NCBI GenBank assembly: GCA_024642665.1
Contig: JAHEAR010000001.1
Span: 9,152-73,151 of the forward strand
Reading direction: 5' to 3'
From: Bacteroidota bacterium
Lineage (GTDB): Bacteria; Bacteroidota; Bacteroidia; Chitinophagales; Saprospiraceae
Length of the DNA stretch: 64,000 bases
The position numbers were made by a program, and so were the translations under genes. Shown here in pieces: positions 47,733 through 57,616 of this stretch (position 1 is the first letter of the stretch; every line of letters begins with the position of its first letter). The notes under the pieces are model-generated. The model saw only the letters and a program-made list of their open reading frames with translations, did not search any database and was not told the origin of the DNA.

Positions 47733-49598
47733 ATGAAATCAACTCTAAATATCTTCCTGCTTGCTTCCATTGCATTGCTCTTTGCAAATTGTAATAATGA
47801 AACAAAAAATGAGGAAACAGCTACTGAAACAACTGAACACATCATGGATACCCATTCCTATGCACAACCGGACAAAGCCGTCATGACTCATCTGTCACTG
47901 GATTTGAAGGCTGATTTTGCGATTAAACAAATCAGTGGAACAGCTACCTATGATATCCGTGTGGCTGAAGGTGCAGATCAACTTATATTAGATAGCAAGG
48001 ATTTAGACATTCAAAAAGTTACTGTAGATGGAAAAGAAGTTGCCTTTACCCTTGGAGAAGTGAAGGAAATATTTGGACAACCATTGAGCATACCTGTCTC
48101 TGAGAAATCAAAAAAAGTGGTGATTACATATGCCACCTCTCCTTCTGCGGAAGCGTTGCAGTGGCTAAATCCATCGCAAACAGCCGGCAAAGTGTACCCT
48201 TATCTTTTTACGCAGGGACAAGCTATTCTGACACGTACCTGGATTCCTATTCAGGATAGTCCCGGAATCCGTATAACATATGATGCAAAAGTAGCCGCGC
48301 CTGAAAACTTAATGGCTGTGATGAGCGCTTCAAATCCACAAGGAAAAAACGGTACCGGTGTGTACTCCTTTAAAATGGAGCAACCCATTCCTCCCTATCT
48401 AATTGCTCTTGCTATTGGAGATTTGGAGTTTAAGTCTGTTGGCAAGCGAACCGGTGTGTATTCCGAACCTTCCATGATAGCAAGCTGTGCTTTCGAACTT
48501 TCCGATATGGAAAATATGGTGGAAGCTGCAGAAGCACTTTATGGTCCTTATAAGTGGGATCGATATGATGTCATTGTATTACCTCCTTCATTTCCTTTCG
48601 GTGGAATGGAAAATCCACGATTAACATTTGCTACACCAACGATTATTGCAGGAGACAAATCTTTAGTCGCCTTGATTGCACATGAACTCGCGCATAGCTG
48701 GTCCGGCAATCTCGTGACCAATGCAACATGGAATGACTTCTGGCTAAACGAAGGCTTCACTGTTTATTTTGAATCACGCATTATGGAAGCATTATATGGC
48801 AAATCGTATGCAGCTATGCTCACAAGTCTTGGCTATCAGGGTTTAGTGGAATCAGTAGAAGACCTGGATGAGAAAGATACTCACCTGTTTCTCGATCTGG
48901 CAGGAAGAAACCCTGATGATGGCATGACCGATATCGCGTATGAAAAAGGAGCTCACTTTCTGATGATGCTGGAAAATACTGTTGGCCGACAGAAATTTGA
49001 TGCCTTTCTGAAAGCGTACTTCAATGATCATCAGTTTCAATCTATGACCACTGAAAAATTTGTTGCTTACCTGAAGGCAAATCTTCTGGAGCCAAATGGA
49101 GTAGAAGTAAATATTGATGAATGGATTTATGGGCCCGGGCTTCCGGATAACTGTCCGGTAGTTAGCTCAGAAAGATTTGATGCCGTTAGTGAACAGGCAA
49201 CTGCTTTTATCGCCGGCAAATCAGCGGCAACCTTAAAAACAGAAGCCTGGACTACTCATGAGTGGCTACATTTTATCAAAGCGATGCCTTATACATTAGC
49301 CATTGGTCAGATGGAGGATTTGGACAAAGCATTTGGATTTACAAATAGCGGTAATCGCGAAATTCAGGCAGCCTGGTATAAACTTGCCATCTATCAGGGA
49401 TACGGTAAAAAAATAGTCCCGGCGATCAGATCCTTTTTAGTCGAAGTGGGCAGAAGGAAATTTCTGACGCCTTTATATTCGGCAATGATTGAATCAGGCA
49501 TGAAGGATGAAGCCAAAAGTATTTATCAGGAAGCTCGTCCTAATTATCACAGTGTCTCGTACAATACCTTAGACGATTTATTTGCCAAGGCAAATTGA
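47733..49598 (+). CDS. M1-family metallopeptidase (LTA4-hydrolase-like aminopeptidase), lipoprotein
   Basis: PFGGMENPRLTFATPT, HELAHSWSGNLVTNATWNDFWLNEGFTVYFE (HExxH-18-E); lipobox LFANC. Confidence 0.96.
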   Translation: MKSTLNIFLLASIALLFANCNNETKNEETATETTEHIMDTHSYAQPDKAVMTHLSLDLKADFAIKQISGTATYDIRVAEGADQLILDSKDLDIQKVTVDGKEVAFTLGEVKEIFGQPLSIPVSEKSKKVVITYATSPSAEALQWLNPSQTAGKVYPYLFTQGQAILTRTWIPIQDSPGIRITYDAKVAAPENLMAVMSASNPQGKNGTGVYSFKMEQPIPPYLIALAIGDLEFKSVGKRTGVYSEPSMIASCAFELSDMENMVEAAEALYGPYKWDRYDVIVLPPSFPFGGMENPRLTFATPTIIAGDKSLVALIAHELAHSWSGNLVTNATWNDFWLNEGFTVYFESRIMEALYGKSYAAMLTSLGYQGLVESVEDLDEKDTHLFLDLAGRNPDDGMTDIAYEKGAHFLMMLENTVGRQKFDAFLKAYFNDHQFQSMTTEKFVAYLKANLLEPNGVEVNIDEWIYGPGLPDNCPVVSSERFDAVSEQATAFIAGKSAATLKTEAWTTHEWLHFIKAMPYTLAIGQMEDLDKAFGFTNSGNREIQAAWYKLAIYQGYGKKIVPAIRSFLVEVGRRKFLTPLYSAMIESGMKDEAKSIYQEARPNYHSVSYNTLDDLFAKAN

Positions 49599-49617
49599 AA
49601 CGAGCACCATTAAAGCA

Positions 49618-50412
49618 TCAGTTCGTTTTGATGAGATAGTAAACGCCGGTGGTAAACAGATCCTTAATTAAAGGAAGACTGCTGACAATTTTGTTTTGTA
49701 ATCTTGGTTTGACGTTAAATTTGTACTGATAAATCGGATTAAACAGATAGTGTCGTTTAGCTGCGATTTTATATCTGTTTACCCGAATACATTTTTCAAA
49801 TCGCTCAATGCTGATCCCGGTGGATTTCACTTCTAAAAGATCTTCAATGGTGGTTTTGGGCTCTCCTGCCATTTTCAAAACACCTTTGTAAAGAAATCCG
49901 GGAAGTAAATGAAAGTAAGGCAACTTACTAAGCCATTTATTCTTGCATACCTGTTGATGGCCACCATAGGGCATATACCAGGGTGGAAATGCAAAAAATA
50001 TCACACCACCCTCGTTTAAAAATAAGGACAGCTGTGCGATAAATTCCAGTTGTCCGGGAATGTGTTCAATCACATCCTTAAGAATCACGAGATCATACTT
50101 GCCTCCAAGATCATGCTCCGGATCGATGTCAAAAATATTGCGATTGACAAATTCGATTCGATTTTCCTTAAGTGCTTCTGCATGATACCTTTCAGCGGCT
50201 TGTATGCGCGGTTGGGAAAGTTCAATACCGGTACAAAACGATCCATGCTCGAGAAAACATTTCAATACACCGGCTTCTGCACAGCCAATCTCCAGCACAC
50301 GAACAAATGTTTTACCCGGTAAGGTCTCCTGTAAAAAAGGATAGATGTAATCCTTTGTTACGCGGTACTGCATATCGAAATACCGATCTTTATCCTGGTG
50401 GAATTCGTACAT
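49618..50412 (-). CDS. Class I SAM-dependent methyltransferase
   Basis: VRVLEIGCAEAGVLKCFLEHG, YDLVILKDVIEHIPGQLEFIAQLSLFLNEGGVIFFAFP. Confidence 0.88.
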   Translation of the reverse strand: MYEFHQDKDRYFDMQYRVTKDYIYPFLQETLPGKTFVRVLEIGCAEAGVLKCFLEHGSFCTGIELSQPRIQAAERYHAEALKENRIEFVNRNIFDIDPEHDLGGKYDLVILKDVIEHIPGQLEFIAQLSLFLNEGGVIFFAFPPWYMPYGGHQQVCKNKWLSKLPYFHLLPGFLYKGVLKMAGEPKTTIEDLLEVKSTGISIERFEKCIRVNRYKIAAKRHYLFNPIYQYKFNVKPRLQNKIVSSLPLIKDLFTTGVYYLIKTN

Positions 50413-51194
50413 CAGATTCCTTTGAAGTCAGCCTTTCGTTTTTCAATAAAGGCACTGGTTCCTTCAGTGAAATCTTCACTATCCGCTATTTCGCCGAATG
50501 TTCGTGCCTCCATGGCATAGCCATTCACACCGGGCGTATAATATCCATTGACACATTTGATCACCCCACGCAAGGCTAAAGGACCTTTTGTATTCATTTT
50601 ATTCGCCAGGTCAATGGACGTATTCAATAATTCTTCCGGAGCAACTACGTAGTTAGCAAGTCCAAGAGCGAGTGCTACATCTGCAGAAATCATATCTCCG
50701 GTGAGTAAAAACTCCATCGCCTTTCCTTTCCCAATAAGTTGTACTAATCGCTGCGTTCCTCCATATCCCGGAATGATTCCAAGATTCACTTCCGGCTGTC
50801 CAAATCGCGCTTTGGAAGACGCAATACGAATATGGCAAGCCATCGCAAGTTCACAACCACCACCAAGCGAAAAACCATTCACAGCGGCAATAACCGGCAG
50901 ATGGAAATTTTCAATTAAACTAAATATCCTTTGTCCTTTGCTGCTCAACTGTTCTGCCTGTGCACTATTCAAACCATGTAACTCTTTGATATCTGCTCCG
51001 GCTGCAAAAGCTTTCTCTCCACTACCCGTCAGAATAATGCAACCGACTTTATATTGTTTATAATCTGTTGAGAAAAATTGATCCAGCTCATCAAACATTT
51101 GCGCATTCAGCGCATTCATAGCTTCCGGTCTGTTCAGCCGAAGGATCAGAAGATTGTCCTTGAGTTCGGCGATTAGCGTTTGGTATGTATTCAT
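50412..51194 (-). CDS. Enoyl-CoA hydratase/isomerase family protein
   Basis: LRLNRPEAMNALNAQMF, FAAGADIKEL, AAVNGFSLGGGCELAMACHIRIAS, FGQPEVNLGIIPGYGGTQRL. Confidence 0.95.
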   Translation of the reverse strand: MNTYQTLIAELKDNLLILRLNRPEAMNALNAQMFDELDQFFSTDYKQYKVGCIILTGSGEKAFAAGADIKELHGLNSAQAEQLSSKGQRIFSLIENFHLPVIAAVNGFSLGGGCELAMACHIRIASSKARFGQPEVNLGIIPGYGGTQRLVQLIGKGKAMEFLLTGDMISADVALALGLANYVVAPEELLNTSIDLANKMNTKGPLALRGVIKCVNGYYTPGVNGYAMEARTFGEIADSEDFTEGTSAFIEKRKADFKGI

Positions 51195-51307
51195 GGGGCT
51201 AAAATAATGAAGTAATGGGAGGATATGGTGCCCTCCGCAGACTATCCTTAAATTATTGACGAAATAAATCCCTATAGTTCATGTGTAAGTAGTTTTTCAT
51301 ATCCCGC

Positions 51308-51667
51308 CTATATATTGCGTCCAATCCAATAAGAAATAACAGCCACCAGGATCAAAACAGCAGCCCTGCGGCTATACCAAACAGATTTTATGTCTATCCA
51401 ATGCGTAGGAAAAAATGCCATGGTTACATAAGCAAAGAGTGCATATGCCAGCGTCGGAATAAAAAGCATATTGAATGTAAAAGCAGCAGAAAAATTTCCA
51501 TGCAAAAACTGATGCAATGCTCTTTGCGAACCACAACCCGGACATTCCCAACCCGTGATCATCAGAAATGGACACTGTGGAAATGGAAAACGATTTGGAT
51601 CAAGATAGCCATAGACAAATAAAATGACTATAACCGCCGAAATCCATATGAGATTTTTCCTTTTCAA
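51308..51667 (-). CDS. DUF2752 membrane protein
   Basis: FPQCPFLMITGWECPGCGSQRALHQFLHGNFSAAFTFN. Confidence 0.9.
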   Translation of the reverse strand: MKRKNLIWISAVIVILFVYGYLDPNRFPFPQCPFLMITGWECPGCGSQRALHQFLHGNFSAAFTFNMLFIPTLAYALFAYVTMAFFPTHWIDIKSVWYSRRAAVLILVAVISYWIGRNI

Positions 51668-52168
51668 CTAGACCGGCACTCCTCCACTGATGCCTGAAAG
51701 TATTCCGGAAGATATCAGGAGCATGTACAAAATCAAGGCTATCACCCCACATATAATCCCATACTTCACCCATCTGCCGGCTTCCATACTTAGACGTTCC
51801 GCAGCTTCTTTGTGGCCTTCTTTCCATAAGGTGTCCACCAGAAGCGCCAGAATGATACCTACTATACCAATAGGCAAACAGCAAAAAATAGTGACCAAAA
51901 CAGATTCAATCAGCCAGTTTTTTGGTGCTACGGCTAATGGTTGTGCATGTGGCTGACCAGAAAAACTGGTTTCCATTTCAGGGCCTTCAGGAAATAATAT
52001 ATTTAAATCAGAAAGCGTATTGGCCGGCATCCAGTCGGGAAGTCCTTCCTTCCAAACCAGCGTTTGTGGGGTGATGGGCTGGTCTTTTAATTCTTCAATA
52101 GAATATGGCCCAAACCGCTCTTTTCCATCCGTGTAATAGTATTGTACCATCCTTATTTCATTAGGCAA
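51668..52168 (-). CDS. GYF_2 (DUF4339) domain plus CD225/dispanin-like two-TM protein
   Basis: YYTDGKERFGPYSIEELKDQPITPQTLVWKEGLPDWMPA then NWLIESVLVTIFCCLPIGIVGIILALLVDTLWKEGHKEAAERLSMEAGRWVKYG. Confidence 0.87.
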   Translation of the reverse strand: MPNEIRMVQYYYTDGKERFGPYSIEELKDQPITPQTLVWKEGLPDWMPANTLSDLNILFPEGPEMETSFSGQPHAQPLAVAPKNWLIESVLVTIFCCLPIGIVGIILALLVDTLWKEGHKEAAERLSMEAGRWVKYGIICGVIALILYMLLISSGILSGISGGVPV

Positions 52169-52191
52169 ACAAAAATATCTGCTGACTAAAT

Positions 52192-52890
52192 TTAAGCTTC
52201 TTCATCTTTACGGAGCAAATCAGGCCGTCTGTTTTTAGTGCGTTCGATGGATTGTTCATAACGCCACTCCTCAATCTTAGCTGCATGACCACTTAACAAC
52301 ACTTCCGGCACTTTCATACCCTCCCATTCCGCCGGTCGAGTATATACAGGTGGGGCTAGAAGATCATCCTGAAAAGAATCCATCAAGGCAGAAGTTTCAT
52401 CTGACAGAACCCCCGGGATCAATCGTCCAATCGCATCCACCACTACCGCTGCTGCCAATTCACCACCGCTAAGTACATAGTCACCAATAGAGATTTCTCT
52501 GGTCACATATTTTTCTCTGATACGCTCATCGATCCCTTTATAATGCCCGCAGATCAGCAGGAGTCTTGCCTTAAGCGATAGTTGATTGGCTGTCGATTGA
52601 TTAAACGTAGGTCCATCAGGTGTCAGATAGATGATCTCATCATAAGACCTGTCGCCCTGCATCTGCAAAATTGCATCCGCTAAAGGTTCGGGCTGCAGCA
52701 CCATGCCGGCGCCCCCTCCAAAAGCATAATCATCAATTTGCTTGTAAGCCCCACGCCCAAAAGTCCGAAGATCCGTTACCCGGACTTTCAATAATCCTTT
52801 CTCTTCTGCTCGATGCAAAATGGAATGCGAGAAAGGACCTTCCAGAAGTTCAGGAACCACAGCAAGGATGTCTATCTCCAACATCACCAA
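52192..52890 (-). CDS. trmD: tRNA (guanine(37)-N1)-methyltransferase
   Basis: DDYAFGGGAGMVLQPEPL, LLICGHYKGIDERIREKYVTREISIGDYVLSGGELAAAVVVDAIGRLIPGVL. Confidence 0.96.
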   Translation of the reverse strand: MVMLEIDILAVVPELLEGPFSHSILHRAEEKGLLKVRVTDLRTFGRGAYKQIDDYAFGGGAGMVLQPEPLADAILQMQGDRSYDEIIYLTPDGPTFNQSTANQLSLKARLLLICGHYKGIDERIREKYVTREISIGDYVLSGGELAAAVVVDAIGRLIPGVLSDETSALMDSFQDDLLAPPVYTRPAEWEGMKVPEVLLSGHAAKIEEWRYEQSIERTKNRRPDLLRKDEEA

Positions 52891-52906
52891 ATTATTTAAT
52901 TGCTTA

Positions 52907-53569
52907 TTACTCTATCCCTAATAACTCGATTTCAAAGATCAGCGTGGAATAAGGCTTGATCGTCTGACCCGCTCCCTGATCACCATAGGCTAAATCATAT
53001 GGGATGTAAACTCTCCATTTAGAACCAACAGGCATCAGTTTCAGAATTTCAGTCCAACCTCTGATCACCTGATTTAAACCAAACGTAATAGGCTCTCCCC
53101 TATCTACAGAACTATCAAAAGTAGTTCCGTCGATTAATGTTCCATGGTAGTGTACCAAGACTTTATCTGTTCCTTTTGGCTTTGGCCCATTACCTTCTTT
53201 CAATATCTCATACTGAAGACCATTGTCCAGGGAAATAACACCAGCTCGCTTCTTATTTTCTACAAGAAAGGCCTCTCCTGCTCCTTTGTTTGATTCGTGA
53301 TTTTTCATCTGTTGTTTTACTGCGTTTTCGCGAACAATTGAATTACAGGCATCCATTGATAACAATGGTTTTTCTCCGTTCAGGACAGCTTTCAGACCGG
53401 CCGTCACCAATTCAGGTTTAAGATTAGAAAATCCTTCCTGCTTTAAATTGTTGGCAATTAAAACACCCAGACTATAGGCTAATGTATCATCAGCAGTCTT
53501 CAGATCCTGAGCGGTTAGTGAATTACTCATAAGTAGAATTAATGTAAATATGGTTGTTAAAAATTTCAT
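52907..53569 (-). CDS. FKBP-type peptidyl-prolyl cis-trans isomerase (Mip-like)
   Basis: VLVHYHGTLIDGTTFDSSVDRGEPITFGLNQVIRGWTEILKLMPVGSKWRVYIPYDLAYGDQGAGQTIKPYSTLIFEIELLGI; signal peptide. Confidence 0.95.
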   Translation of the reverse strand: MKFLTTIFTLILLMSNSLTAQDLKTADDTLAYSLGVLIANNLKQEGFSNLKPELVTAGLKAVLNGEKPLLSMDACNSIVRENAVKQQMKNHESNKGAGEAFLVENKKRAGVISLDNGLQYEILKEGNGPKPKGTDKVLVHYHGTLIDGTTFDSSVDRGEPITFGLNQVIRGWTEILKLMPVGSKWRVYIPYDLAYGDQGAGQTIKPYSTLIFEIELLGIE

Positions 53570-54939
53570 GATTTTTTCATTTCGGCGTAATACATAAAAT
53601 AATATGGAATCGTCTCTATCCCTTTAAAGAAATTGAACAGACCATAGTGCTCATTCGGTGAATGAATCGCATCAGAGTCCAATCCAAACCCTAACAATAC
53701 AGTTTTTACTCCAAGCACTGATTCAAATAAGGCTACGATTGGAATACTACCTCCTGATCGTTGCGGAAGTGGTGCTTTCCCAAAACTTTTCTCCATGGCT
53801 TTTGAAGCAGCCTGATATTCGATGGTATCCGTTGGTGTGACAGCCGGTTGGCCACCATGATGTGGGGTTACCTTTATGTTAACGGATGGTGGGGCTATAC
53901 GTTTAAAATGCTCGGCAAACAGAGCTGTTATTTTATCCGGATCCTGATTAGGCACCAAACGCATACTGATCTTAGCAGATGCTTTGGATGGCAGCACAGT
54001 TTTAGCCCCCTCACCAATGTATCCACCCCAAATACCATTCACTTCGACGGTTGGGCGAATGGAGGTGCGTTCAAGGGTGGTATACCCTTTCTCGCCCATC
54101 AATGCCTTAACGTCAAGGTCCTTCATATATTCCGCCTCACTAAAGGGCGCCATATTCATTTGTTTGCGCTCATCATCCGATACGACGACAACATCATCAT
54201 AGAAACCGGGGATCGTAATGTGTTTGTCTTCATCATGTAGCGAGGCAATCATCTTGCACAGAATGTTGGCCGGATTACCAACGGCACCACCATATACACC
54301 GGAATGTAAATCAATATTGGGTCCCGTTACTTCTACTTCCACATAGCTCAATCCACGCAGACCAGTAGTGATGGAAGGAACATCATTAGCAATGATGCTC
54401 GTATCAGATACTAATATGACATCCGCGGATAACTTATCCTTGTATTGTTCCAGAAAGTGACCAAGATTGACAGAGCCAACTTCCTCTTCGCCTTCAAACA
54501 TCACTTTTACATTGCAGGTAAGCTTTCCGGAAGCCATCATCGCTTCCAGGGCTTTAACATGCATATATAATTGTCCCTTGTCATCGCAAGCTCCTCTGGC
54601 ATATATCTTTTCATCTTTAATCACAGGTTCAAACGGAGGCGAATTCCAAAGATCCAATGGATCAGGAGGCTGAACATCATAATGGCCGTAAATCAAAATT
54701 GTCGGTAATGAATCATCCACTCTTTTTTCTCCGTAAACGATTGGATGGCCGGCTGTGGGTACTACTTCTACCTGGTCCATGCCTATTCGAACCAGTTCAT
54801 CCTTTAACCAACCGGATGCTTTCAAAACATCTCCTTTGTATTTGGTATCTGCACTGATGGACGGAATCCTGAGGAAATCAAGTAATTCATCAAGAAAACG
54901 CTGGCGATTCGCCTGAATATAATTTTGTACTTCTTCCAT
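53566..54939 (-). CDS. M20-family dipeptidase
   Basis: LIYGHYDVQPPDPLDLWNSPPFEP, YARGACDDKGQ, FEGEEEVGS, RSGGSIPIVALFE. Confidence 0.95.
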   Translation of the reverse strand: MEEVQNYIQANRQRFLDELLDFLRIPSISADTKYKGDVLKASGWLKDELVRIGMDQVEVVPTAGHPIVYGEKRVDDSLPTILIYGHYDVQPPDPLDLWNSPPFEPVIKDEKIYARGACDDKGQLYMHVKALEAMMASGKLTCNVKVMFEGEEEVGSVNLGHFLEQYKDKLSADVILVSDTSIIANDVPSITTGLRGLSYVEVEVTGPNIDLHSGVYGGAVGNPANILCKMIASLHDEDKHITIPGFYDDVVVVSDDERKQMNMAPFSEAEYMKDLDVKALMGEKGYTTLERTSIRPTVEVNGIWGGYIGEGAKTVLPSKASAKISMRLVPNQDPDKITALFAEHFKRIAPPSVNIKVTPHHGGQPAVTPTDTIEYQAASKAMEKSFGKAPLPQRSGGSIPIVALFESVLGVKTVLLGFGLDSDAIHSPNEHYGLFNFFKGIETIPYYFMYYAEMKKS

Positions 54940-55143
54940 ACTTTGTATACAATTTTAATCAATGAATGCTTTACTTTCCGAATGCCAAGGAGCACTTTTA
55001 AACGAGCGCACAAGGTACACATTCAAAACATAAAAATCGGTCGTACAGGGGGTAAATCCCTGTTTCAACACCCAATCACCGCATAGCTTGCATAATACAG
55101 TCAAACAAAGCCTTATTTTAGCTGCTTATTATAACCAGATGGA

Positions 55144-56400
55144 ATGGCTTTGATCCAACCGCTAAGACTTTTTCTAACCTTCATCATCCTGTTGGCACTG
55201 ACTTTCCCGTCTGTATCTCAGCATGTTATCGTCAATAGTGCAGGTGAGCGGGTCGTTATTTATCCGGATGGTACGTGGCGAAACGCAGAACCTGGCGATT
55301 CACTCCTCATCCGAAAGGATCCTTACCGGAAATCAAACACGGACATTCGCGGGCATAGCAATACAATGAATGAGGCAGAGCGGTATGAGTTTCTGCTGCG
55401 CCAGTGGATTGATCTGTACGCCGCCGTAAATGATGAGAAAATTGAAGCACAGATCAAGTTCAGGGATGCTACGAATGCCAAGTTTAAAGCGAGCGAAGAA
55501 CTCCAAGCAGCTGAACTTAATAAAAAGCTGATCGAACCTGATCTCATGGCCCGACTGGAGGAAACTTATGATCAATCTGTCAAAGTATTAAAACAAAGTA
55601 ATAAGCAACAGAAGAGCATTAAATCAATCCAGGAACAAGCTGATAAAGTAAATGCATTACTGTCAAAACTCACAGAGAAAAAAGTTACCAATATCAACAC
55701 CCAATTTAATCGATATCTAAAAACATTTAAACCTCAGAGTCGTCAGGTTTCTCCGGACAAGTCCTCTGAAAAAAAGAAACCTGCTGCTAACACAGAACCG
55801 CCAGTGGTTGTCAAGAACACGACTATACAAGCGATGAATCCGGACATGGTGGATAAGCGGCCTTCCTATTTTAATAAAACGGAATACAGGGCCAGACCTT
55901 ATGATTGTAAATTCGCAACAGACAGCATTGATCTGGCGAGTGGCCGGATTAGGCTTGAAACTACTCCTGGTCTCCTTTTTACGTATACGGAGCCTGAACT
56001 AAGGCCATATTTTAAGGACAAGGATTTAATGAAATGTCGCGGTCGATTATCAAAATTGGGTCCATACGTCTATCTGGATATTGAATTTCAAATAGCCAGC
56101 TCTCATTCACAAAGCAATTTCGGGTCTCTTCCAAACGGCAGTCTGCTGCGCTTTCAACTAATGAATGAGGAGTCCGTTGCGCTATATAATGGCAAACCAA
56201 ATTCGGGCCGGATAGACCCCTATAGTGGTCACACTATTTTTACCGGTCAATATGCGCTCGGAAAAAAAGAACTCCATGCGCTTAAGAAATCAGGTCTGGA
56301 CAAAATGCGTGTCATGTGGAGTACAGGCTTTGAGGATTACGATGTGTATTACATGGATTTCTTAATCAATCAAATAAATTGTTTGGAATCAAGACAATAA
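55144..56400 (+). CDS. Secreted hypothetical protein with central coiled-coil
   Basis: Signal peptide; VIVNSAGERVVIYPDGTWR motif; Lys/Glu-rich helical centre; beta-rich C-terminus. Confidence 0.65.
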   Translation: MALIQPLRLFLTFIILLALTFPSVSQHVIVNSAGERVVIYPDGTWRNAEPGDSLLIRKDPYRKSNTDIRGHSNTMNEAERYEFLLRQWIDLYAAVNDEKIEAQIKFRDATNAKFKASEELQAAELNKKLIEPDLMARLEETYDQSVKVLKQSNKQQKSIKSIQEQADKVNALLSKLTEKKVTNINTQFNRYLKTFKPQSRQVSPDKSSEKKKPAANTEPPVVVKNTTIQAMNPDMVDKRPSYFNKTEYRARPYDCKFATDSIDLASGRIRLETTPGLLFTYTEPELRPYFKDKDLMKCRGRLSKLGPYVYLDIEFQIASSHSQSNFGSLPNGSLLRFQLMNEESVALYNGKPNSGRIDPYSGHTIFTGQYALGKKELHALKKSGLDKMRVMWSTGFEDYDVYYMDFLINQINCLESRQ

Positions 56401-56436
56401 ATAAGGTCTTCCTCCAACTGGTAATATCAATATGCA

Positions 56437-57018
56437 ATGCTAGGATTACAATTACCTACTGACCCCAGATGGGTTAATCTTGCAGAAAAATCACTGGAAG
56501 AAATTTTGACAGATCATGCGTACTGCGAACAGAAAGCCGCCACTTCCTGTATCTCATTAATTCAGTTTTACCCTGAAAATGAAGAATTGGTAAATGCGCT
56601 CGCCCCTATTGTCACTGAAGAATGGGGACATTTCCGATTAGTCCTGAATGAACTTCGAAAAAGAAATCTATCCCTGGGTCGACAGCGAAAAGATGAATAC
56701 GTGAATGCCCTACTTCAGTTTGAACAAAAAGGCGGATCAAGGAACGATCGCTTAATCGAACGCCTGTTAGTATGCGCACTGATTGAAGCACGAAGCTGCG
56801 AGCGTTTCAGATTACTTTCACTCCATATTGCCGAAGATGTACTGAAAGAATTCTACCATGGTTTTATGGTCTCCGAAGCCGGCCATTACAGACTCTTTAT
56901 TGATCTGGCCAATCAATACGGTGATCCGGAAAAAGTAAAAATCAGATGGGCTGAATATCTGGCCCATGAAGCTACCATCATGGCTTCCCTGAATCTACGA
57001 GGTGATCGAATCCACTAA
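56437..57018 (+). CDS. miaE: tRNA-(ms2io6A)-hydroxylase (MiaE-like)
   Basis: ILTDHAYCEQKAATSCISLIQFYP...IVTEEWGHFRLVLNELRKR...LIEARSCERFRLLS...SEAGHYRLFIDLANQY: diiron carboxylate motifs. Confidence 0.92.
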   Translation: MLGLQLPTDPRWVNLAEKSLEEILTDHAYCEQKAATSCISLIQFYPENEELVNALAPIVTEEWGHFRLVLNELRKRNLSLGRQRKDEYVNALLQFEQKGGSRNDRLIERLLVCALIEARSCERFRLLSLHIAEDVLKEFYHGFMVSEAGHYRLFIDLANQYGDPEKVKIRWAEYLAHEATIMASLNLRGDRIH

Positions 57019-57032
57019 ATAAATCCCAAAAA

Positions 57033-57530
57033 CTACTGAGGGATAGATTCACTTTTAAGCAACTGGATCTGAATCGCATTATCGCCATACGTGGCTGTAC
57101 CTACCCATACAATCACTTTATCCGTGGCCATCACCTTCCATTCACTCATTTTGTAATTTTGAGTATCCGGCCTTAAAAAAAGAGTCTGGGTATTATGCTC
57201 ATAGGACCATTGTCCGGTATGCGTTTGATCCTTAGCTCTGCCGGCCATATAGGTACCGTCCTTCATCAGATGGATCCAGTCATTCTTCCGGGGTGCCTTT
57301 TCATCTTCACTTGCTCCAACGACTGCATTAAATATCAATATCTTGTCCGTCAAAAAATTATAATCATGTCCCTCGGCAACCGATCGGCTATCTTGTTGTT
57401 TTTCAGCAGTTTGGACGGTCTCGGCCGGAGCCGGAGAATCAGTAGCGGGCGTAGTTTCAGCATGGTCTTGTTTGCATCCTGCGTACACAAACATCAACGC
57501 AATGGAACAAATCACATAAATTGCTTTCAT
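57033..57530 (-). CDS. Putative lipoprotein, hypothetical
   Basis: MKAIYVICSIALMFVYAGCKQDHAETT lipobox; Pro/Thr/Ala-rich linker; CAAAAATA (-7 TATTTTTG on minus) at 57548-57555. Confidence 0.65.
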   Translation of the reverse strand: MKAIYVICSIALMFVYAGCKQDHAETTPATDSPAPAETVQTAEKQQDSRSVAEGHDYNFLTDKILIFNAVVGASEDEKAPRKNDWIHLMKDGTYMAGRAKDQTHTGQWSYEHNTQTLFLRPDTQNYKMSEWKVMATDKVIVWVGTATYGDNAIQIQLLKSESIPQ

Positions 57531-57616
57531 AAAAAATATTTTGGCTGCAAAAATAAATATCTAATCCCATACAAATACATCATTTTGTTAATAATTATCC
57601 TCGTTTCTATTCCAGC

